From: Sedimenticola hydrogenitrophicus
Lineage (GTDB): Bacteria; Pseudomonadota; Gammaproteobacteria; Chromatiales; Chromatiaceae
Assembly (NCBI RefSeq): GCF_025175675.1
Contig: NZ_JANIOA010000004.1
Coordinates: 62,001-126,000, forward strand
DNA length: 64,000 nt
Direction: 5' to 3'
The notes beneath the pieces are model-generated. The model saw only the letters and a list, made by a program, of their open reading frames with translations. It was not told the DNA's origin and did no database searches. Shown here piece after piece: positions 1-8,707 of the stretch. Made by a program: the position numbers and the translations under genes. How positions within the stretch are numbered: the first letter of the stretch is position 1; each line of letters opens with the position of its first letter.

Positions 1-683
1 CCGTCTCGCGTCCCGAGGTGATCTTCCGCGAGGTGGACGGCGAGGTGTGCGAGCCCTACGAACAGCTCACCGTGGATGTCGAAGAAGACGACCAGGGCGG
101 CATCATGGAGGCCCTGGGCAGCCGCAAGGGCGATCTGCAGGACATGGTGCCGGACGGCAAGGGACGGGTGCGTCTGGATTACATCATCCCGTCGCGCGGG
201 CTGATCGGTTTCCAGACCGAATTCATGACCCTCACCTCCGGCTCCGGGCTGATCTACCATGTATTTGACCATTACGGTCCGGCCCAGCACGGCGGCATTG
301 CGCCGCGCAACAACGGCGTGCTGGTCGCCAACTCCACCGGCAAGGCGCTGGGCTATGCCCTGTACAATCTGCAGGAGCGGGGACGCCTGTTCATCGAACA
401 TGGCATGGCGGTCTACGAAGGGCAGGTGATCGGTATCCACTCCCGGGCCAATGACCTGACGGTGAACCCGCTGAAGGGCAAGCAGCTGAACAATATCCGC
501 GCCGCCGGTAACGATGAGAACATCATTCTTACCCCGCCGGTCCGCTTCTCCCTGGAGCAGGCACTGGAGTTTATTGAGGATGATGAGCTGGTGGAGGTGA
601 CGCCGAGCGCGATCCGCATCCGCAAGCGTCATCTGAAGGAGCACGAGCGTAAGCGGGCCTCACGGGTGACCAGTTCGGACTGA
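1..683 (+). CDS. typA: GTP-binding protein TypA/BipA, C-terminal part (5' end outside window)
   Basis: This frame is already open at the first base and runs to a TGA at 681-683, so the N-terminal GTPase domain lies outside the window. What remains is the elongation-factor-G-like C-terminal half with the BipA-specific C-terminal domain; the family segments PSRGLIGFQTEF and GGIAPRNNGVLVAN are clearly readable. TypA is a ribosome-associated translational GTPase needed for ribosome assembly and growth under stress or cold. The tail is rich in Lys/Arg, as usual. The gene is not obviously co-transcribed with dtd, which starts about 280 bp downstream. Confidence 0.95.
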   Translation, partial: VSRPEVIFREVDGEVCEPYEQLTVDVEEDDQGGIMEALGSRKGDLQDMVPDGKGRVRLDYIIPSRGLIGFQTEFMTLTSGSGLIYHVFDHYGPAQHGGIAPRNNGVLVANSTGKALGYALYNLQERGRLFIEHGMAVYEGQVIGIHSRANDLTVNPLKGKQLNNIRAAGNDENIILTPPVRFSLEQALEFIEDDELVEVTPSAIRIRKRHLKEHERKRASRVTSSD

Positions 684-721
684 GTTTGAGATGGCGCGGG
701 CCCAATCGGGGATAGCGCCCA

Positions 722-755
722 TAAAAAACCCCGGCAGCATTCCCTGCTGTCGGGG
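722..755 (-). terminator. Hairpin with A/T tract, oriented as a minus-strand terminator
   Basis: An 11-bp stem (CCCCGGCAGCA pairing with TGCTGTCGGGG, one G-T wobble) at 729-755 is preceded on the plus strand by six A residues. Read on the minus strand this is a classical stem followed by a T run. On the plus strand there is no T run, so it is a poor terminator for typA itself. Confidence 0.45.
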
Positions 756-959
756 CATGTCGCCGGGCTTGGTTGGCAAAGGGTTCCAGTCCATGGAATC
801 GTCCGTGAAGTGTGTTGCCGATCCGGTGGCAGTCCGTTGTTTTGGCGACAGCTATAGATTGCCACCGTCACCGGGATTTCGTTGTGCGCTGAATCCCGGG
901 GCTACGTAGGATAAATCTGAAGCACGGGTATGGAAGTGCGAAGTTCGAAGGGGGGAGCC

Positions 960-1397
960 TTGATCGGTCTGCTACAACGCGTCACTTCAGCCCAGGTGGA
1001 GATCGCCGGCCGATCGGTCGCGCGGATAGAACGCGGCCTGCTGGTGCTGGTGGGGGTCGAGCCCCGGGACGGCGAGCGACAGGCGGAGCGGCTGCTGGAG
1101 CGGCTGCTCGGTTACCGGGTGTTTCCCGATGCCGAGGGGCGGATGAACCGGAGCCTGCGGGATATCGGCGGCGGACTCCTGCTGGTGCCCCAATTCACCC
1201 TGGCGGCCGACACCCGCAAGGGGAGCCGGCCCGGTTTCTCCACCGCCGCCGATCCGGAAACAGGCGCCCGTCTGTTCGACTACCTCTGCCAGCGGGCGGC
1301 CGACGCCCATGCCCCGGTCGGTTGCGGCCGGTTCGGTGCCGACATGCAGGTGAGCCTGACCAACGACGGGCCGGTCACTTTCTGGTTGCAGGTGTGA
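960..1397 (+). CDS. dtd: D-aminoacyl-tRNA deacylase
   Basis: Dtd hydrolyses D-aminoacyl-tRNAs (for example D-Tyr-tRNA) and so keeps D-amino acids out of protein synthesis. The 145-residue product has the family length and shows IGLLQRVTSAQVE at the N-terminus, a PQFTL segment (SQFTL-type) in the middle and NDGPVTFWLQ at the end, the conserved active-site loops. I place the start at the TTG at 960 because a GGGGGAG ribosome-binding site ends just upstream and the family begins with (M)I-x-LIQRV. The ATG at 930 would add ten residues the family does not have. Confidence 0.9.
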   Translation: MIGLLQRVTSAQVEIAGRSVARIERGLLVLVGVEPRDGERQAERLLERLLGYRVFPDAEGRMNRSLRDIGGGLLLVPQFTLAADTRKGSRPGFSTAADPETGARLFDYLCQRAADAHAPVGCGRFGADMQVSLTNDGPVTFWLQV

Positions 1398-1525
1398 GAT
1401 TGGGCTGCGCTGCATCGATCTGAGTGCGGTTGGTGCGGTTCGCAAGCTCACCGGCACCCTACATGGTGTGGCAGGCGTGGGCCGGATCTCAAATATTGCC
1501 GCTCCCGGCTCTCCTGATTGTCGTC

Positions 1526-1601
1526 GTAGGGGCAGGCCCCCGTGCCTGCCCGAATTGCAGATGCCCGGAGCGCGCGGGCAACCACGGGGGGTTGCCCCTA
1601 C
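1526..1601. repeat. Imperfect inverted repeat between dtd and hisB
   Basis: GTAGGGGCAGGCCCCC on the left faces GGGGGTTGCCCCTAC on the right, with further pairing of the CCGTGCCTGCCC and GGGCAACCACGG parts around a roughly 20-nt loop. It is a small palindromic intergenic repeat of the kind dispersed in many bacterial genomes. The rest of the dtd-hisB gap (1398-1768) shows no gene. Confidence 0.6.
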
Positions 1602-1768
1602 ATCCATCCCTGGCCTTCGCGGCATTAAGTCCATCCTTGGACAAACCAGCCATTTCCCATAGAATGCGCTATTGGTCGTGGTGATGCGGCCGGTCGCCGT
1701 GTCCGGAAACTGCCGGTCCGGCGCCCCGTCCCACCACGGACGCGATTTGAACCCGCTGGAGTCGACCC

Positions 1769-2359
1769 ATGCAGCGTCAAGCTGAGATCGAACGCAATAC
1801 CCTGGAGACCCGCATCCGGGTCAAGCTGAACCTGGACGGCACGGGCGCATCGAGCCTGGAAACCGGCATGCCGTTTCTCGAGCACATGCTGGACCAGGTG
1901 GCACGGCACGGCCTGATCGATCTTGAGGTCAGCGCGCAGGGTGATCTGCACATCGACGGACACCACTCGGCCGAGGATATCGGTATTACCATCGGTCAGG
2001 CGGTGGCCCAGGCGGTGGGCGACAAGAAGGGGATCCGTCGCTACGGTCACGCCTATGTGCCGTTGGACGAGGCGCTGAGCCGGGTGGTGCTCGATTTCTC
2101 CGGCCGCCCCGGTCTGGAGTTCGACGTGGCCTTTCCGCGCGCCATGATCGGTGCCTTCGATACCGACTTGTTCTACGAGTTCTTCCAGGGCTTCGTCAAT
2201 CACGCCGGGGTGACCCTGCACGTGGACAATTTGCGCGGCCGCAACAGCCACCACATCGCCGAGACCGTGTTCAAGGCGTTCGGCCGGGCGCTGCGCATGG
2301 CGCTGGAACCCGATCCGCGGATGGCGGGGGTGATCCCCTCCACCAAGGGCAGCCTTTAA
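1769..2359 (+). CDS. hisB: Imidazoleglycerol-phosphate dehydratase
   Basis: HisB dehydrates imidazole glycerol phosphate to imidazole acetol phosphate, a late step of histidine synthesis. The 196-residue protein is the monofunctional form, without the histidinol-phosphatase domain of the enteric fusion. Both halves of the metal-binding duplicated fold are visible: [12 protein letters not shown] around residues 69-80 and [13 protein letters not shown] near the end, which supply the His/Glu manganese ligands. It starts a compact his cluster (hisB-H-A-F-E, all plus strand). A GGAG sits about 7 bp before the ATG. Confidence 0.96.
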   Translation: MQRQAEIERNTLETRIRVKLNLDGTGASSLETGMPFLEHMLDQVARHGLIDLEVSAQGDLHIDGHHSAEDIGITIGQAVAQAVGDKKGIRRYGHAYVPLDEALSRVVLDFSGRPGLEFDVAFPRAMIGAFDTDLFYEFFQGFVNHAGVTLHVDNLRGRNSHHIAETVFKAFGRALRMALEPDPRMAGVIPSTKGSL

Positions 2360-2386
2360 TCCCCTACACGCTGGCAGTCTGAAGCT

Positions 2387-3028
2387 ATGTCGAAAACCAT
2401 TGCAGTCATTGATTATGGCATGGGCAACCTGCGCTCGGTCTCCAAGGCGATCGAGCATGTGGCGGCGGCGGATGACCAAATCCATGTGACCGACGATCCC
2501 GAGCTGATCCTGCAGGCCGACCGGGTGGTGTTTCCGGGGCAGGGCGCGGCCCGCGACTGCATGGCCGCGATTTCCAACCACCAGTTGAACCGGGCCGTGC
2601 TGGAGGCCGCCAGCAGCAAGCCGTTTCTCGGCATCTGTATGGGCATGCAGGTGCTGATGAGCTTCAGCGAGGAGAACCAGGGCACCCAACTGATGGGGCT
2701 GTTTCCCGGGCAGGTGAGACATTTTCCCGAGTCCCGGGATGCCCAGGGAGCGCGGCTGAAGATCCCCCAGATGGGCTGGAACCGGGTCAGCCAGACCCGA
2801 CCCCACCCGCTGTGGGAGGGGATCGAGGACCAGACCCGGTTCTATTTCGTGCACAGCTACTACGTGGACCCGGAACAGCCGGAACTGGTGGCGGGCACCA
2901 CCGACTACGGCATCCGGTTCACCAGCGTGATCGCCCGGGACAACCTGTTCGCCACCCAGTTCCACCCGGAAAAGAGTGCCGACGCCGGCCTGCGGTTGTT
3001 GCGCAACTTCGTAAACTGGCAGCCCTGA
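2387..3028 (+). CDS. hisH: Imidazole glycerol phosphate synthase, glutaminase subunit
   Basis: HisH is the class I glutamine amidotransferase that feeds ammonia to HisF. The 213-residue product has the nucleophile Cys84 in GICMGMQ and the catalytic His193/Glu195 pair in FATQFHPEKS, so the triad is complete. The N-terminal DYGMGNLRS segment is typical. It follows hisB by 27 bp and precedes hisA by 41 bp. Confidence 0.96.
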   Translation: MSKTIAVIDYGMGNLRSVSKAIEHVAAADDQIHVTDDPELILQADRVVFPGQGAARDCMAAISNHQLNRAVLEAASSKPFLGICMGMQVLMSFSEENQGTQLMGLFPGQVRHFPESRDAQGARLKIPQMGWNRVSQTRPHPLWEGIEDQTRFYFVHSYYVDPEQPELVAGTTDYGIRFTSVIARDNLFATQFHPEKSADAGLRLLRNFVNWQP

Positions 3029-3069
3029 CGGCGCCCGAACCCGCCATTGACTTTATATAGGTACCGAAC

Positions 3070-3807
3070 GTGTTACTGATACCCGCGATTGATCTGAAGG
3101 ATGGCCGCTGCGTGCGGCTGCGCCAGGGCCGCATGGAGGATGAGACCATCTTCTCCGATGATCCGGTCGAGGTGGCCGGGCGCTGGGTGGCGGCAGGCGC
3201 CCGCCGTCTGCATCTGGTGGACCTGAACGGCGCCTTTGCCGGCGAGCCGGTCAACGGCGGCGTGATCCGCGCCATCGCCCAGGCCTATCCCGCGCTGCCG
3301 ATCCAGGTGGGTGGCGGCATCCGCGACGAGCGCACCATCCAGGCCTACCTGGATGCCGGGGTGAACTTCGTCATCATCGGCACCCAGGCGGTCAAGGAGC
3401 CGGCCTTCGTCGGTCGTGCCTGCGCTGCCTTTCCGGGGCATGTGATCGTCGGCCTGGACGCCAAGGAGGGGATGGTGGCGATCGACGGCTGGGCCACCGT
3501 GACCGACCAGGAGGTGACCGAACTGTCGCGCCGTTTCGAGCAGGACGGCGTCTCCGCCATCGTCTACACCGACATTGGTCGCGACGGCATGCTCAGCGGA
3601 CCCAATGTGGCGGCCACCGCCGCCCTGGCCAATGCAGTGGATATCCCCATCGTCGCCTCCGGCGGCATCACCGATATCGGCGATATCGAGGCGCTCTGCA
3701 AGGCGGATACAGCCAATATCATGGGCGCCATTACCGGCCGCGCCATTTACGAGGGCACCCTGGATTTCGCCGCCGGCCAGGTCCTGGCCGATCGCCTGAG
3801 CGGCTGA
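3070..3807 (+). CDS. hisA: ProFAR isomerase (phosphoribosylformimino-AICAR-phosphate isomerase)
   Basis: HisA catalyses the Amadori rearrangement of ProFAR to PRFAR. It is a 245-residue (beta/alpha)8 barrel of normal length. The two catalytic aspartates are present: Asp8 in IPAIDLKDG and Asp130 in VGLDAKEG. The phosphate-binding loops VGGGIR and ASGGI are readable. Translation begins at a GTG codon, which fits the family N-terminus exactly. Confidence 0.96.
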   Translation: MLLIPAIDLKDGRCVRLRQGRMEDETIFSDDPVEVAGRWVAAGARRLHLVDLNGAFAGEPVNGGVIRAIAQAYPALPIQVGGGIRDERTIQAYLDAGVNFVIIGTQAVKEPAFVGRACAAFPGHVIVGLDAKEGMVAIDGWATVTDQEVTELSRRFEQDGVSAIVYTDIGRDGMLSGPNVAATAALANAVDIPIVASGGITDIGDIEALCKADTANIMGAITGRAIYEGTLDFAAGQVLADRLSG

Positions 3808-3840
3808 ATTCCGCGAGACCCCAACCAGAGATCAGAAACC

Positions 3841-4607
<767 letters not shown>

Positions 4608-4611
<4 letters not shown>

Positions 4612-4925
4612 GCGATCTGCTGGCACGCCTGGCCGAGGTGCTGGAGGCGCGCAAGGGGGCCGATCCCGATTCCTCCTATGTGGCCCGGCTTTACGACAAG
4701 GGGCTGGACGCCATCCTGAAAAAAATCGGCGAAGAGGCCACCGAAACGGTGATGGCCGCCAAGGACGGGGAACCGGAAAAGCTGGTCTACGAGATTGCCG
4801 ATCTCTGGTTTCACAGCCTGGTCCTGCTGGCCCACCAGGGGTTGAAACCCCAGGATGTGCTGGATGAGCTGGATCGCCGCTTCGGCCTCTCTGGCCTGGA
4901 GGAGAAGGCCCGGCGTGGGAAATAA
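4608..4925 (+). CDS. hisE: Phosphoribosyl-ATP pyrophosphatase
   Basis: HisE hydrolyses phosphoribosyl-ATP to phosphoribosyl-AMP, the second step of histidine synthesis. The 105-residue product is an all-alpha MazG-like domain with the metal-binding motif [17 protein letters not shown] and [14 protein letters not shown]. It starts at the GTG within hisF's GTGA overlap. hisI is not next to it here, so AMP cyclohydrolase must be encoded elsewhere. The same frame is open farther upstream through hisF, but that is a shadow of hisF. Confidence 0.93.
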
Positions 4926-4961
4926 CCGGGCTGTTAAAAACCCTGCGTGTTGGGTTATTTT
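4920..4961 (+). terminator. Weak hairpin after hisE
   Basis: AATAACC (4921-4927) can pair with GGTTATT (4953-4959) across a 25-nt loop, followed by TTTTC. It is a possible but weak terminator between the his cluster and tatABC. Confidence 0.28.
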
Positions 4962-5071
4962 CAGTTATTATCGAACTCTTCTGGTGGATTCCGGTCCGCC
5001 AGTCAGGTGTTAGTTTCGTAGGCCTTTTGAGTTTAGTTCAATCCGGGCCGTTGTTTTGAGTGGAGAAGAGT

Positions 5072-5320
5072 ATGGGTTTTGGCGGAATCAGTATCTGGCA
5101 GTTGTTGATTGTTCTGGTAATTGTGCTGCTGCTGTTTGGAACCAAACGGCTCAAGAACATCGGTTCTGATCTGGGCAACGCGGTGAAGGGCTTCAAGGGT
5201 GCCATGAAGGATGAAAAGAAGGGTGACGACAGCGCTCGCCTGGAACAGGCCGATGAAGAGAAGATTATTGAAGGTGAGGTGACCAGCAAGGAAGAGCCCT
5301 CCAGCTCCAAGAAATCCTGA
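5072..5320 (+). CDS. tatA: Twin-arginine translocase subunit TatA
   Basis: TatA forms the protein-conducting oligomer of the Tat pathway for folded, cofactor-bearing proteins. The 82-residue product has the N-terminal [15 protein letters not shown], one membrane helix, the [14 protein letters not shown] hinge and amphipathic helix, and a charged tail. I start at the ATG at 5072, preceded by a GGAGAAGAG ribosome-binding site. The GTG at 5060 would add four residues and remove that site. The tatABC genes are close together on the plus strand. Confidence 0.95.
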   Translation: MGFGGISIWQLLIVLVIVLLLFGTKRLKNIGSDLGNAVKGFKGAMKDEKKGDDSARLEQADEEKIIEGEVTSKEEPSSSKKS

Positions 5321-5361
5321 TCTGCCGGCCCGTGTTGACTGCATGCCAGGTTTTTTGAACT

Positions 5362-5733
5362 ATGTTTGATATCGGCTTCTGGGAGTTGGCGATCATCGGT
5401 CTGGTGGCGTTGCTGGTGGTCGGACCGGAGCGGCTGCCGAAGCTTGCCTATACCGCCGGCAAGTGGATGGGCAAGGGCCGCAAGGTGCTGCAGCAGGTAA
5501 AAAGCGAGATCGACAAGGAGATCAAGGCCGAAGAGCTGAAAGAGATCCTCGAGGAGCAGAAAAAACAGCTCAATCCCCTGGAAGAGATCGTCGAAGAGAC
5601 CAGTGAAACCCTGCGCGATTTTACCCAGGAGGCCAACAAGTCGGTCCGCGAGCTGGAAAAGTCGTCGGCCGGCGAAGATGCCGCAAAGGACCGCCCCGCC
5701 CCCCAGGAGCGTCCCGGTGATACCCCGAAATAG
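5362..5733 (+). CDS. tatB: Twin-arginine translocase subunit TatB
   Basis: TatB forms the substrate receptor complex with TatC. The 123-residue product starts MFDIGFWELAIIGLVALLVV, followed by the conserved GPERLP and a long charged amphipathic region (KVLQQVKSEIDKEIKAEELKE) ending in a Pro/Asp-rich tail. This distinguishes it from TatA. It sits 41 bp after tatA and 15 bp before tatC. Confidence 0.95.
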   Translation: MFDIGFWELAIIGLVALLVVGPERLPKLAYTAGKWMGKGRKVLQQVKSEIDKEIKAEELKEILEEQKKQLNPLEEIVEETSETLRDFTQEANKSVRELEKSSAGEDAAKDRPAPQERPGDTPK

Positions 5734-5748
5734 CCGCAACGAAACCCC

Positions 5749-6921
5749 ATGACCACAGAGAATGACGGGGTGGACGCCCTGACAGAACAACCCTTTGTAA
5801 CCCATCTGCTGGAGCTGCGTGATCGGCTGTTGCGGGCGGTCATCGTCGTGGGGGTCATCTTTGCCTCCCTGTTCTACTTCGCCAATGACATCTACCAGAT
5901 GGTGGCCGGGCCGCTCATGGCTCACCTGCCGGCAGGCTCGTCGATGATCGCCACCGAGGTGGCCTCGCCCTTCCTGACCCCGTTCAAGCTGACCCTGATG
6001 TCGTCGATCTTTATCGGCATGCCGTTCATTCTCTACCAGCTCTGGTCCTTTATCGCGCCGGGGCTGTACAAGCACGAGAAGCGGCTGATGATCCCGCTGG
6101 TAGCCTCCAGCGCGCTGCTGTTCTACATCGGGGTGCTGTTCGCCTATTTTGTGGTCTTCCCCCTGGTGTTCGCCTTCATGGCCAGTACCACCCCCGAGGG
6201 CGTGGTGATGGCGACCGACATCGCCAAATATCTCGATTTTGTCCTCAGCCTGTTTTTTGCCTTCGGGATCGCCTTCGAGGTGCCGATCGCCACCATTATC
6301 CTGGTCGCCATGGGTATGACCACACCGGATAGTCTGACCGAGAAGCGGCCCTACATCATCGTCGGCGCCTTCGCTGTCGGTATGCTGCTGACCCCGCCTG
6401 ACGTGATCTCCCAGACCCTGCTGGCCTTGCCGATGTGGATTCTGTTCGAGATCGGCGTCTTCTTCTCGCGCATGGTCTTGCGCGAGAAGAAGCGGCGTGA
6501 ACGCGAGGTCGAAGCGCAGGATGAAGCGGACACCGACAGCCAGGCGGATAGCGCTGCCGACGCGGTACCGAAGCGGCCGGGGCCGACGGCGGGTGCGCCG
6601 GCGTTTGTCACCGACCCCGCCTTTGAGATGGACGACACGACGCTGGACCCGGAGCGCTTCAAGCCGCTGACCGAGGCCGAGCTGGAGGCCGAGCTGGACG
6701 CCATCGAGGCCGTGGAAGAGGGCGGCGACCTGGGTGAATCCGACGATGAGGGAATGTACGACGAGGTGATCGAGGAGAAGCTGCGGCGGGTACAGGAGTT
6801 TCGTGACCAGAATGAGCAGGTCAAGGCCCGGGGACTGCTGTACGAGATCCTGGGTGAGGCCGGTCCCGAACAGGCCAAGGTGGCCCGCAACATCCTCAAT
6901 CAGCTGGACGAGGATTACTGA
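5749..6921 (+). CDS. tatC: Sec-independent translocase TatC with a long acidic C-terminal extension
   Basis: TatC is the multispanning core of the Tat substrate receptor. Residues 1-245 are a complete TatC: the N-terminal [15 protein letters not shown], six membrane segments, [12 protein letters not shown] near 101-112 and [15 protein letters not shown] near 214-228. The usual length is about 250, but this protein runs to 390. Residues 246-300 are low-complexity and charged, 301-345 are acidic, and 346-390 form a helix-rich tail ([26 protein letters not shown]) that I think resembles the short C-terminal helical module of FimV-like proteins. The frame is uninterrupted, so the tail is a real fusion. 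Its role is unknown. Confidence 0.93.
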   Translation: MTTENDGVDALTEQPFVTHLLELRDRLLRAVIVVGVIFASLFYFANDIYQMVAGPLMAHLPAGSSMIATEVASPFLTPFKLTLMSSIFIGMPFILYQLWSFIAPGLYKHEKRLMIPLVASSALLFYIGVLFAYFVVFPLVFAFMASTTPEGVVMATDIAKYLDFVLSLFFAFGIAFEVPIATIILVAMGMTTPDSLTEKRPYIIVGAFAVGMLLTPPDVISQTLLALPMWILFEIGVFFSRMVLREKKRREREVEAQDEADTDSQADSAADAVPKRPGPTAGAPAFVTDPAFEMDDTTLDPERFKPLTEAELEAELDAIEAVEEGGDLGESDDEGMYDEVIEEKLRRVQEFRDQNEQVKARGLLYEILGEAGPEQAKVARNILNQLDEDY

Positions 6922-7049
6922 GCTCGCCGCCTCTGTTGTCCCGCCCGATGCCGTAAACAAGCCGTACCAGGTGCCGGCTACGCGACGCGCTTCACCCGCG
7001 GCCGCTGCGTTTCGTTTCACTCACCATATGCAGCGGGGCCGATCGGGAA

Positions 7050-7076
7050 TCGCGGCGGGGGCGCCGCTCCTACGGG
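7050..7076. repeat. REP-like GC-rich palindrome
   Basis: TCGCGGCGG and CGCCGCTCC flank a short G-rich centre and the site ends CTCCTACGGG. On the minus strand this reads GTAGGAGCGGCG, the usual look of REP sequences in gammaproteobacteria. Confidence 0.5.
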
Positions 7077-7112
7077 CCAACTGCCCATCCCGTGAGCATC
7101 CCCGTGTAATCC

Positions 7113-7284
7113 GAGGATGGGTGGAGGAGGAACGACGTAACCCATCGAGCATTGGGTGAAGAGCAGTTCACGGACGTACCGTTAATGTCCCCCAACACGC
7201 ACCACCTGTGCCCAAAGATGGGTTACGCGCGTCCGGTCGCCGTGGACGTTTCCAACAACGGCGTCGCGCGCCTCCACCCATCCT
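7113..7284. repeat. Nested inverted repeat between tatC and the pentapeptide gene
   Basis: The outer arms AGGATGGGTGGAGG and CCTCCACCCATCCT lie about 170 bp apart. The inner arms CGTAACCCATC and GATGGGTTACG are nested within them. No gene is visible in 6922-7317. This looks like a small non-autonomous palindromic element. Confidence 0.55.
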
Positions 7285-7317
7285 ACCCGCCACAAGGCTC
7301 CGGTAAAGCTGTACCGC

Positions 7318-7668
7318 TCAGCGGTAGCGCATGCGCGTACCGTGCACCAGGGAGAGGGTGATCTCCTCGGCCGACAGCTGGCTGGGAAACAGGGTGCCGG
7401 AAATCTTGGCGCCGCTGATGCTGGCCCCGTCGAGGTTGGTCTCGGAGAGGTCCAGGCCGCGCAGATCCGTCTGGCGCAGGTAGCAGTCCCCCAGGTCGAG
7501 GTTTCGCGCATCCAGCTTGCGCAGGTCCAGGGCGCGCAGATCCGCCCCCCTCAGGTCGCAGGGGGTCCCGGACTGGTGATGCTGATTGAACTGCTCGACG
7601 TGCCCATCACGGAGCATCTGGTAGAGCGGGTCGTCTTTGATGGTGGGTGTGGCCATAAGGTTTTTCAT
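7318..7668 (-). CDS. Small pentapeptide-repeat protein
   Basis: The product is 116 residues (112 if translation starts at the second Met, at 7656). Its central part, roughly residues 37-95, reads as consecutive five-residue units of the A(D/N)LxX type, such as GADLRALDLRKLDARNLDL and TDLRGLDLSETNLDGASI. These build a right-handed quadrilateral beta helix. Such small proteins are of mostly unknown function and nothing indicates a catalytic site. It is convergent with tatC. Which of the two nearby ATG codons is used cannot be decided because neither has a strong ribosome-binding site. Confidence 0.75.
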   Translation of the reverse strand: MKNLMATPTIKDDPLYQMLRDGHVEQFNQHHQSGTPCDLRGADLRALDLRKLDARNLDLGDCYLRQTDLRGLDLSETNLDGASISGAKISGTLFPSQLSAEEITLSLVHGTRMRYR

Positions 7669-7817
7669 TCTGTCTGTTGTTGCGGAACGCCCACTTGCGG
7701 GTCGTCCCGGAGCGGATCAGGTAGCTGTGAATATTATAGTAGAGAGGCCTGTTACCGCGAACCGTTTTCGTATAAATTATCCATACTTCAAAAAACCATA
7801 ATCAGGAAGTGGATTTA

Positions 7818-8228
7818 ATGAAGATTTTCATACCCCGGGTCCCGCCCGTTACCACCAACCGTGAACTGAGGCGACTGGTCGAGCAGCTGCTGGAAAAGAA
7901 GTTCCACCTCCCCTTTACTCCGCGGTCGGCCATCGGCAGTTGCGACGTGCTCCGCTTTCGCGACGGGAAAGGCGTGGTGGAGTACCACGGGCTGGTCTCG
8001 GTCGAGCCGGATGCGGCAGGGGGCTGGCTGCTTGCCCATTTCAAGCAGCAGTACCTGCATGGCAAGTTGTTGTTCGCCCGCAAGTTCATGGACCGGAAAC
8101 GCCGCATCAAGGGACTACGGCCGGAACATGAGCTGCGGCGCGACGATCTCGAGATTACCAAAGTGGCATTGGTCAGGCCCGATGTGGACGCCCAGGACCA
8201 GTTCCGGCGTGAATACGGTACTTCCTGA
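7818..8228 (+). CDS. Hypothetical basic protein, possibly RRM-like
   Basis: The product is 136 residues and rich in Arg/Lys, with no signal or membrane segment. The start MKIFIPRVPPVTTNREL, followed by a helix-like stretch and, around residues 74-96, strand-like HGKLLFARKF, is reminiscent of an RNA-recognition-motif fold, but I cannot see clear RNP motifs, so this is only a suggestion. An AGGAAG ribosome-binding site (7804-7809) is correctly spaced for the ATG at 7818. The GTG at 7809 lies inside that site and is unlikely to be the start. Confidence 0.6.
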   Translation: MKIFIPRVPPVTTNRELRRLVEQLLEKKFHLPFTPRSAIGSCDVLRFRDGKGVVEYHGLVSVEPDAAGGWLLAHFKQQYLHGKLLFARKFMDRKRRIKGLRPEHELRRDDLEITKVALVRPDVDAQDQFRREYGTS

Positions 8229-8320
8229 GGAAACGCTGATGACAGCCATTCCTGTACTGCCGGCGTTCTTGTATTAATCAGCGGGCCCGTTCGCAGAGCT
8301 TGCGGGTACCAAGAGACGGC

Positions 8321-8429
8321 ATTTTCTCTCGCCAAGACGCCAAGAACGCCAAGGAAAACAGGCTTCTTCGATTAAATTCCGTTTCCTGCAGTCTTTGCGC
8401 TCTTGGCGTGCTTGGCGAGAGCAGAAAAA
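8321..8429. repeat. Large imperfect inverted repeat
   Basis: CTCTCGCCAAGACGCCAAG on the left is the near reverse complement of CTTGGCGTGCTTGGCGAGAG on the right, with further pairing of GGAAAAC and GTTTCC inward. It is one of two palindromic elements filling the 8229-8707 gap, in which I see no gene. Confidence 0.65.
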
Positions 8430-8481
8430 CCACTCTGGAAACACCGACCCGGAAACATGCTCCCCAGCATTATTTTTTACA

Positions 8482-8690
8482 GTTAACTACTCACCCAGCC
8501 TGTAAGTGATTGGTTTGCCTTGTTGGGCGATCTCGATGGCGCCTCGAATCCGGCCCCTTTTTCAGAGACAAGCCTGCCCTTGTTTGAGCGAAGCGAGTTT
8601 GGGCAGGCGCTGAAAATGAGGCCGGATTCGAGGAGACAAGCCATCGTGTGAGTCCGGCAAGGCGAGCCAATCACCCCGTGAGTAGTAACT
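8482..8690 (+). repeat. MITE-like element, long copy (209 bp)
   Basis: The ends are inverted repeats: GTTAACTACTCACCC, then GTGATTGG and TTTGCCTTG inward, on the left; CAAGGC, then CCAATCAC and CCCCGTGAGTAGTAAC on the right. The centre holds a second hairpin (CCTCGAATCCGGCC against GGCCGGATTCGAGG). A related 109-bp copy without that inner hairpin lies in the opposite orientation at 43903-44011. No protein is encoded. Confidence 0.65.
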
Positions 8691-8707
8691 TTTACAGAAC
8701 ACTCGCT

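Noticed and set aside
5038-7020. Minus-strand open frame across tatABC
   Set aside because: Antisense to three genes with clear Tat motifs; no ribosome-binding site or homology is evident.
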